Source: Anastatus disparis
Lineage: Eukaryota > Arthropoda > Insecta > Hymenoptera > Eupelmidae
Length of the DNA stretch: 64,000 nt
NCBI GenBank assembly: GCA_017163975.1
Contig: JAFFSR010000347.1
Location: 10,130,001-10,194,000, forward strand
Reading direction: 5' to 3'
The position numbers and the translations under genes are program-made. The notes below the pieces were generated by a model. It had not been told where the DNA came from. It searched no databases and was given only the letters and a program-made list of their open reading frames with translations. Positions 56,881-64,000 of the stretch are shown piece after piece. The first letter of the stretch is position 1, and each line of letters opens with the position of its first letter.

Positions 56881-58269
56881 AGAAAAGATTCTTATATAAT
56901 AAATAAATTAATCAATTAACGTATTCAGAAAACTATTTATATAGAAACTAGTAGGCTTACAACGTACCCCCGGTTTAACCCCCGAACCGATGTGGTCAAG
57001 GTAACCAGTTTAAACCAATTAGCATTTTTCATAAAAAAATCTATTATATCCGTCCTCTCTTTAGGTAGCTGTTTGACAATTTTTAATGTAAGTGTAATTT
57101 TCACCTAAAAATAACACATTAAAAATAGTCTAACAGCTACCTAAAGAGGCGCACATGTACCAAGGTAGGCTTACACTGTTGTTTTTACCATATTCATTAT
57201 GTTCAGAAAATTTAAGAATGATTGAAAGAATGGTACTTTTTTATAGCTCAAGAAACACACGTAGAAAAATATAAAAAAAGTATCATTTTTGACGTATAAA
57301 ATTATGTACCGTAAGTACCAATATTCCAATCAATACCAAAATTTAATTACATATTCTACTACAAGAAACGAGTAATTTAAGCCCTTATTTAAGTGTGCAC
57401 CACTCCAGAAACTTGTATTATAGACTTTTCAATTTTTGTCAGGTCAACCTCTCAAAATTAAAAAGTTTCAGAGATATGCTCATATAATAGATTTTTTCAT
57501 AAAAAATGCTGATTGTTATCAAAAATAGAATTTTAACTTTAACTCGTAATGTCTCTGGTAATTATTCAGCAATCAATTTGAGATTTTTACTCAATAAATT
57601 ATTGCCATTTTTTAAAAATAATGAGCCGAATTAGAGTTTTTAATTTTAATAATAAGCAAATTGGCGAGTTTTAAAAATTTAATCGTCGATTTCGGGGAGG
57701 TTTTTTTCAAATTTAGAGTCTGTGTTATAAATTTTTAAAATCAAAAAAGCATGCCTGCGATTGTATTACAAATTTCTTTTTAATTTATATTTATAATATA
57801 TTTACTGTAAATATAATAACACATACTTATATGATTATATTACTTACTTATATTTTGTTAGACAATGTAAAAAATACTTTTGGTTACAAAATATTAAGTA
57901 AAAACCGCAACAATAAACATTCAACAATATCGGCGTTTTGCATTAAGTGAGTAACCACCATACAAGTACACACATGTTCAAGTGGCGCGCACGTCCATAC
58001 TGCAATAATGCGCTCGCTATATACTGTAATAACCGTCAAACAGTTGTATTTAAAAAATTAAAAATTTTTTGTAAAAATTACTTCGGGTGTTCAACTACAA
58101 TTCTGCATTAGTAAAAATATTAATTTTAGAAATTCATAACACAGCTTTTAAATTTGAAAAAAAATCCACTAAATCGATGATTAGATTTTTATATTTCTAT
58201 AAATTTACGTTATGCACGATTGGTGTCAACGTTTCTACAAATATTTTTCATGGAGATCATGTTTAGACT
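56881..58269. other. AT-rich DNA with inverted repeats, no gene
   Basis: Contains a 92-bp hairpin at 57057-57148 (CTCTTTAGGTAGCTGTTTGA and complement) and a diverged inverted pair, AATCGTCGATTTCGGGGAGG region (57680-57750) against 58100-58190. The latter may be remains of a foldback element of about 530 bp. Confidence 0.5.
57057..57148. repeat. 92-bp hairpin (short inverted repeat)
   Basis: Arms of about 33 bp, one mismatch region, from CTCTTTAGGTAGCTG at the left to the complement ending at 57148. Confidence 0.8.
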
Positions 58270-59450
58270 AAAAAACTAATGTCATTACATTCAAGCCCGG
58301 CTTGTACTGTGGCGGTATTCTACCGTGTTTGAATCTTGCGCGCTTAGGTATTAAGGTAGGATAAACGCTCGGCCATATGTCTCGTCTAAGACGAGTAAAG
58401 AAGTGCGTATCTTGACGACCGGCACGTGAGCGAGAAGCAAGCCGGCCGTGAGGCGCTTCAGAGAATTTCTAGCTACCGTTGCGTTAACACAAAACCTAAG
58501 CCGCGCTGTACTTGTTAAAAGATTTCGCCATGTGGTCTTATAATACGTTGGACTAAGTTCGCGATTGATAGCGCAAAACATTGTCTTCGATAAAAGTCGT
58601 TAAGTTTATATCGACTAGCGTATTATATTATATTTTCTAGTTGCACTACTCAGAAATTCTTTCTGTAAAGTTTTGCTTGACCGCTTTTCGCGCGTCTTAG
58701 CAGTCAGCCATTAAGTGCCAGCAAATACGTTGATCGGTGTGTAAAAGGTTCCACCGATCGACGCCAAGGCAACCACGTTGGCAGAGCTCAGCGGAATTCA
58801 AGAATCGGGAAGAGACGTCTTCTACCGACCTACTCTAGAGCATCTACGTATTGGTTACATACAGGGGAGAAGCTACGGTAACGGGCACTGGCGTCTACGT
58901 GCACGTAGGTAATTTGTGTAAGCTGGCCAGTGCGTTACTGTGAGTATAATTATACTTGCGATATCCAAGTGTCTCTTCTTCGAGAGATACTTGTTCGGGT
59001 GAATTGTATCTTCAGTTATATAACCGATCAGCGTCATAAGCGAGTTCTATTTAGTTCGCGACACGCCCTCTCTTTGCTCATTCTCTCATTAGACGCGTAC
59101 ATTACTTTTCATATATTATTCAATTTTATTCTTGTTTAGTTCATACTTCATCTTTATTATATTTATATTTTTCTTATAATATATTAATTTTGTTTTCTAT
59201 TAAAACGTGCCATCAATTCATTTATATTGCCTGACTATATTTAACATAAAATATATTTCCCGCTGCTTACTGCGACGCCTCCACGGTCCTTGTGAGTAGT
59301 TATAAATTAATTAGTTACGTAATATCATACAGTTTAATATAACGTATTTTTGAACCTGCTTCACGAAGGAAAACTGCGCTACCGAAAACGCGTCTCTCGA
59401 TCAGGTAAGAGAGAGAGAGAGAGAGAAAGTGACGCAGTGAGTGCAGCAAG
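58270..59450. other. GC-richer, palindrome-rich segment; possible LTR or 5' exon
   Basis: Clearly less AT-rich than its surroundings. It holds hairpin GATCGGTG/CACCGATC (58733-58761) and a two-level structure: outer arms GTAACGGGCACTGGC/GCCAGTGCGTTAC (58878-58938) around the perfect palindrome CTACGTGCACGTAG (58895-58908). A strong splice-donor match CAG|GTAAGAG is at 59402-59411, followed by a GA run. No protein is recognised in either strand. It could be a solo LTR/leader of a retroelement or a host 5' untranslated exon. Confidence 0.35.
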
Positions 59451-59799
59451 CGACAAGTATATCATATAAGATTTTGTTGCTTATCAATAATTTTATTAGC
59501 TAGCACAATCGGAGTTCGCTGTGTAGAATTCAGTAAAATTCTTGTAATTTTCAGCAACTCAATATTTTAACCAATTTTTATGACAAAAAATCAGTTAACA
59601 TTTAATTAGTGATTTTAAAAGATCTTATAAAATTAATAAAGTATTCAACTTTTGATGGATATTTGTATAACTTCTATAGATAATGATTCTAGAGAAAATT
59701 ATACAAGAATTTACTAAATGTTGAATTGCGAATTCAGTTAAGACTTTTTTTACTACAGTAGTAGGGGTAGCCAAATGGCAAACACATATGACGTCACTC

Positions 59800-59900
59800 G
59801 GGGTACCAGTATGCCGCCTCGGGGGTACCAGTATGCCGCCTCAGGGGTACCAGTATGCCGTCTCTGGGGTACCAGTATGCCGATGGTACTAGTATGCCGA
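59800..59900 (+). repeat. 22-bp minisatellite, GGTACCAGTATGCCG
   Basis: GGTACCAGTATGCCG occurs at 59802, 59824, 59846 and 59868 (period 22), with a variant GGTACTAGTATGCCG at 59885. Confidence 0.95.
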
Positions 59901-60401
59901 ATCGGTCGTCTGAGGCGGTCCCTTATCGCTCGGTCTTATCTCGTTTCTCGATAATCGGGAAATAGAATTTAGTAAAGAATGATTTTGTAAAATAATAAAT
60001 GTTAATAATAAATAATAAAATAAATGAAAAATGAAAAATGTTAAAATCACTGACAATAAATTATTGAAAAAATTAGTAAAATTGAATTTTTTTTAAGAAA
60101 TAACAAAGAAGATATCGGGATTTTTCTTATTTTGTTACTTGGGATAATTTTAGAATATTTTAAGTTTTTATCTGTTTTTAATATTTTTGATATATTACCG
60201 ATTTGTATATTTTTAATGATTGTATATTTTTATTCTTAATATTTACCGATTTTCAATATTTTCCTGTATTAATATATTAACGAATTTAAAGAGTGATATT
60301 TTACGAGTAAGTGGAAAAACGTAAAAGAGAAAACCCTGAAAATCAACACAAATTTGTACAAGTGATGTATGTGTATATATATATAAGCTTTACAACTGTG
60401 T

Positions 60402-60704
60402 GTGTGTCTGTGTAACCAGCTAGTATTAGCGTATAAGAAAGTGTACAACAACGAATGGAGATGTAGGAGTGGTGGGGGTAATAGCGCCAGAAATAGAATG
60501 GCCCCTGTTAGACCGAACTTGTATGGGTGCATGCGTACTCCAAAACTTGTGATGTTTATATTATTCCCTATATTAGGCTGCACGACCAGTGCATTCGCTC
60601 TCGACTACATCGCTTACCCGTTCTCTCTCATCGTTCTCCCTGTCGGAAAGCCGAAGCACGTCGTACGGCGCCGGAGACTACCAAGACTATGCCCTATAGA
60701 ATAG
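60402..60704 (+). CDS. Doubtful 100-codon ORF with hydrophobic segment
   Basis: Starts MCLCNQLVLAYKKVYNNEWR and contains LVMFILFPILGCTTSAFALD plus YIAYPFSLIVLPVG, hydrophobic enough for membrane segments, then a basic KHVVRRRRLPRL tail. The opposite strand is also open for about 100 codons (60269-60583). The composition is GC-richer than its flanks. A TATATATATATAAGC stretch lies upstream at 60376. No family is recognised; it may be repeat-derived DNA that happens to be open. Confidence 0.2.
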   Translation: MCLCNQLVLAYKKVYNNEWRCRSGGGNSARNRMAPVRPNLYGCMRTPKLVMFILFPILGCTTSAFALDYIAYPFSLIVLPVGKPKHVVRRRRLPRLCPIE

Positions 60705-61053
60705 CCAATGACCGTCTTGCCCGGTATCTCCGACCTTTTACATCGACTTTAACACATACCTTATGCTTAGGTGGTGTATGCGTTACATCAATGTATGAAA
60801 ATACTTCCCCAATTGATTATTTTAAAAAAATGTTAATGATAAATAACAAATGTTAATAATAAATATATATCAATGATAATAAATTATTAAAAAATATTTT
60901 TAAAAATTAGTAAAAAATTGAAGAAAAAAATTTTTTATTATAAGAATGAAATATTAACTTTAGAGTAAAAATGATGGAAGGGTATAGAAATAAATAGAGA
61001 TATATTGGATTGATAAGTTTATTAAAAATAAGACAAAATATATTTTACATTAG

Positions 61054-62225
61054 TTAAGATTCAAATGAAAATTGGTTAGATTGTTTCTCTATAAGTTCAT
61101 CATAAAATAGTTTGGAGTGAAATACAACTAATTCTAAATAAACAATATCAAAATAAAATTCAAGAAAAACTTTGTGTATTGAAACATTGAATTTATCTCT
61201 TACAATCTTTTGAATTTTGAACATATTCTTGAGTAATATATTTTTCACAACGAGATCACTGTTTTTCTTTCGTAAATCGGTATCATTAGCTAAAACTGTT
61301 AATTCTTGAAGTATATAGTCCTTACAGTCATTAACTTGTTGCACAATACGCTGATTACGTCGAAATCTATCTTCGATGCACATAGCTGCGTTTTTAAAAC
61401 CGTAAAATGTGTTTTTTTGCATAATTATGGCCGGCGAATAATTTTTCCTTTTCTTACAGTTGTTTTGTGCGTTGTTCTTACACTTACTTTGTTTATGAAA
61501 AATAATTGCTTTTGTAGCGAAAGATGATGAGAATGTTACATCTATATCTTTAAGTTCATAGGAGCGCGGTGGCGTATATGAGCGCGGTGGCGTAACGGAT
61601 AGAGCTCTTGCCTTCAACGCGGTGGGCACGGGTTCGAATTCTGGCCAGGCACCTCTGACTTTTTTTCCAAAGAAAATTAGTGTATGTGCTACCCATATCG
61701 AAACTCTTAAAAAATCTGACCTCATTGAGTATCGGTTGATTGTTGGTCACAAAAGTGGCTGACCATCCATCGGTAGTCAAAGTTTTCGGTATGGTGGGTC
61801 TGACAGTCTAGCCTGATGTAATGTGTTAAACGGGTACCGGGCTGAACTCCCTCGACTTCACCATATAAAAAGGTTAATCATATAGAGGACAAAATCCTTT
61901 ACATAATAATCTTTTTTTCAAAAAAGATATCTTTAAGTTCCATTTTTGTTGAAGTGTTGTTATGTTTAATGTCTTTTCGTTTGAAATACGAACAAATATA
62001 TCGAAAACAATTTTGTAGTCGGCACCAATTTGATGAATCCAAAGTCAATCCGTTTAAATTTTGATTATTTGTTAGTTGTATCATCGATGAAAAGGTTTTA
62101 TTGTCTTGATTATATTTTAATCCGACTATTGCTCTTTCACTGCTTGTGTTATTGAGCGGATAAGTGGTTGCAAGTAAATTAGCGTTTGAATATGTTTTAG
62201 ACTTATCAGTATAAGTTTCGGTCAT
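61054..62225 (-). pseudogene. Unrecognised gene split by a SINE
   Basis: The 5' part starts at ATG 62225 (MTETYTDKSKTYSNANLLAT) and reads to the insertion at 61940; the 3' part resumes after the 14-bp duplication at 61557 (ELKDIDVTFSSSFATKAI) and ends QSNQFSFES at 61054. Without the SINE the frame would be roughly 265 residues. The C-terminal half is predicted helical, with Cys residues (SKCKNNAQNNCKKRK) and a long Leu/Val/Ile-rich segment with LRKKNSDLVVKNILLKNMFK. No family is recognised. The frame in both halves is otherwise open, so the insertion appears to be the main lesion. Confidence 0.5.
61558..61926 (+). mobile_element. tRNA-derived SINE
   Basis: RNA polymerase III boxes are visible: A box TGGCGTAACGG (61588-61598) and B box GGTTCGAATTC (61631-61641), about 43 bp apart. 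The head GAGCGCGGTGGCGTA is present twice (61563 and 61581). The body runs to 61926 and is flanked by the 14-bp duplication ATATCTTTAAGTTC (61544-61557 and 61927-61940), consistent with LINE-mediated insertion. It sits inside the gene described for 61054-62225. Confidence 0.88.
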
Positions 62226-63490
62226 TGTAATTTTTTTCGATGGCTTACTATTTTCAGTTTCCAGAGAACTCGTAGAATCTATTTTTTTTTCACCATAGCT
62301 TGAGCAATTTTAGACGACGCAACTACTATATTTTCACTTGAAAATTACTTCACACACGTGTATGTTAGACCGCAGACCCCGAAATTGAAAAAGCCGCAAT
62401 TTTCACAATTATACTATTCTACACTCGTCAAAAGTGTCGAACTATGATAAAACGTTTGTTCGAGTACTCACGTTGTGTCACTGTTGAAGTATCAGAAAAC
62501 TGTGTGACTGGACCCTATAGGGTATACGCATATATCGAGATGTGGTGTGAAAGCAATAGAATGTTTTCGATAATCTTTTATCTAGTTTATGTATATTTTT
62601 ATCTCGCGTACGAGTAGATGGAAAATATTTCAAGTCAATAAAACACCGACAGAGAGCATTGAATATATTATGGGATTAAAAGTCATTATATAATATATAT
62701 CTCTATAAGCTTTACAGAGGATGGACATCGCGTGGCGCTCAAAATGCTACCACCTCGCGATCAGAATGCTTGCTATTTTGATGAGGCTCATTCTTTGCGC
62801 GCACTCGCTGTTATAGCAACCTTCTATGTGGCTAAATTTTCTATTTTAAAATTCAAAGTATACATTTTAAAAAAATGAAAGATTAAATTTTCAGTTTTAA
62901 AAATCAAAAGATTAGAGAAAGTTTTTAGTTTAAAAACTAAAATAAGAAATAAGATTATATTTGCTAAAATATAATTCAAAGTGAAAATGATTTTTCAATA
63001 TTTACGAGAGTATAAATTTTCTATTTTATAAATTAATAAAAGTTCAAAGAAAAGTTGTCCATCTCAAAAATAAAAAGTGTAAAGAAATATTTTCTATTTT
63101 AAAATTTACAAAAGAAAAATTTTAAGAAAAAAGTATGACAAAGGGTGGGTGTATTGAAATAAAGAAGTATTTGGTTTGTTAAAAATAAGAGAGTACTGAA
63201 AAGTGTTACATATGTTTTATCAAGAGTTAAAAAGTAAAAGCTTAGGAAACTGAGCAAAATTCGATACATATGTTTTTTAACCGGTCAAATACAACTGACA
63301 GCATGCTAGTCCTTGATCTTTTATGAAAACTTCTAATGATATTAAAAAGAGGTATGTTAAGGGTTTTCAATGACACATTTTTTTTACCTAAGTATATTCC
63401 CAAAGTTCTTTTTAGAGGAAATATACACGTCAAATAGTTTTTCGCCTCTACCAAGTATACTTCGCTCCTACAGCTATTTAAAAACCACGA
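62226..63490. other. Mostly AT-rich, no gene seen
   Basis: Short GC-richer patch at 62720-62790 (GTGGCGCTCAAAATGCTACC). A 70-codon minus-strand frame at 63242-63454 has no recognisable domain and is probably chance. Confidence 0.4.
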
Positions 63491-63711
63491 ATTTTTAACT
63501 GGTCCAGTGTTTGTTTCTGCAGTTTTAAATTATTATAACAGTGTAAAATTAAATATTTTTGTTTTCGATAAATAATCTTATCGAGACGCACCAACCAAGC
63601 ATTTTTAACTGATCCAGTGTTTGTTCGTGCAGTTTTGAATTATTTTTAACAGTGTGAAATTAAATATTTTTCTTTTCGATAAATAATTTTATCGAGACTC
63701 CATAACCAAGC
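63491..63711 (+). repeat. Tandem duplication of ~110 bp upstream of the terminal ORF
   Basis: TTTTTAACTGGTCCAGTGTT (63493) and TTTTTAACTGATCCAGTGTT (63603) begin two similar units that end in TATCGAGAC...AACCAAGC. Both contain CCAGTGTTTGTT and GCAGTTTT. Lying 60-280 bp upstream of an ATG, they may be duplicated promoter or transcription-start sequence. Confidence 0.8.
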
Positions 63712-63770
63712 TATGTTAAAAATATTAAAAGATTATTTTTGTTTTTATTTTGAAAAGAAATTTTTAAAAA

Positions 63771-64000
63771 ATGACAGCAACACTAGTGCTAGCGGCCTTA
63801 ATCAGCGTAATAGAAGGCGTGAATAAGATTTTCGAGAAGACAGTAAAAGAGGTATGGGACATTCATCATACTGTATGTCAATTGATAGCTTCTGGTGAGG
63901 GTAACAAGCGAATATTTTGCTATGCTCACGAACCTCTATATTTAGTTGAAAGTATATCGCAGGATCTGGGTATAAGCTTTACCATGTCTCTCGGATGTAG
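63771..64000 (+). CDS. Partial unrecognised protein gene, runs off window
   Basis: ATG at 63771 (context AAAAAATGACA) opens a frame with no stop for all 76 codons to the window edge, unusual in such AT-rich DNA and with GC-richer codons than the flanks. It starts MTATLVLAALISVIEGVNKI, with a hydrophobic N-terminus that could be a signal peptide or amphipathic helix, followed by KIFEKTVKEVWDIHHTVCQL and NKRIFCYAHEPLYLVESI. No family is recognised. The duplicated unit just upstream may hold its promoter. Confidence 0.5.
   Translation, partial: MTATLVLAALISVIEGVNKIFEKTVKEVWDIHHTVCQLIASGEGNKRIFCYAHEPLYLVESISQDLGISFTMSLGC

Noticed and set aside
58930..59139. 69-codon frame in the GC-richer segment
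   Set aside because: No domain, starts inside a palindromic structure, and length is unremarkable for this composition.
61577..61650. A possible functional tRNA gene
   Set aside because: The A and B boxes are present, but the sequence continues for about 280 bp and is flanked by a 14-bp duplication, so it is a SINE head.
63242..63454. 70-codon minus-strand frame
   Set aside because: No recognisable motif, no supporting context and chance length.

Overview
The window is AT-rich eukaryotic nuclear DNA, most likely from an arthropod (an insect is my best guess). The evidence is its mobile-element set: Helitron pieces with a linked ULP1-type peptidase, jockey/I-like LINEs, a Ty3/gypsy element, a ZMYM1-like hAT, TTAA- and TA-target MITEs, a tRNA-derived SINE and a fossil of an arthropod-virus-type glycoprotein. 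There is no bacterial gene organisation. I found no intact conventional cellular gene. The window is a nested graveyard of transposons and satellites, plus a few unrecognised gene-like units near the right end.

Layout. 1-7.3 kb is one copy of a dispersed repeat, found again at 33.98-36.96 kb. Comparing the copies gives natural empty sites for insertions: a palindromic element (251-1910), a TTAA-target MITE (4281-4756) and a second inverted-repeat element (4989-6672) in copy A; a TA-target MITE (35796-35952) and an insert with 32-bp direct repeats (34609-34818) in copy B. 7.9-9.96 kb is a composite satellite. 10.7-11.3 kb carries a ULP1-like peptidase gene. 11.97-15.48 kb is a minus-strand LINE lacking its 3' part. 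15.48-20.0 kb is a Ty3/gypsy element with LTRs, 5-bp TSD, PBS and decayed gag-pol. 20.0-24.36 kb is a second minus-strand LINE. 24.36-26.06 kb is a broken chuvirus-like glycoprotein fossil, followed by AT-rich DNA with an LTR-like promoter/poly(A) segment. 28.35-32.6 kb is a minus-strand Helitron Rep fragment with an upstream ULP1 peptidase gene. 32.85-33.87 kb is another large palindrome.

37.8-45.6 kb is a plus-strand Helitron Pif1-like helicase split by a 6.48-kb inverted-repeat transposon (38233-44710) with a 3-bp TAA duplication. This element has arrays of 122-bp repeats near both ends and two opposed copies of one gene of a recurrent, unnamed invertebrate family. 45.8-51.9 kb is minisatellite plus a long GAGACGGA-type satellite interrupted by a 5'-truncated LINE (50059-51345). 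52.4-55.2 kb holds foldback elements around a decayed divergent gene pair; the rightward gene is followed by histone-type 3' stem-loops. 55.3-56.9 kb is a decayed hAT transposase. 58.3-59.45 kb is a GC-richer, palindrome-rich segment. 61.05-62.2 kb is an unrecognised gene split by a SINE, and at 63771 an unrecognised reading frame runs off the window.

Most coding sequences are mobile-element genes or relics with visible frameshifts or stops. The exceptions with uninterrupted reading frames are the two ULP1-like genes, a 46-codon ORF and the partial frame at the right edge. Family names rest on motifs read by eye; no database search was possible.
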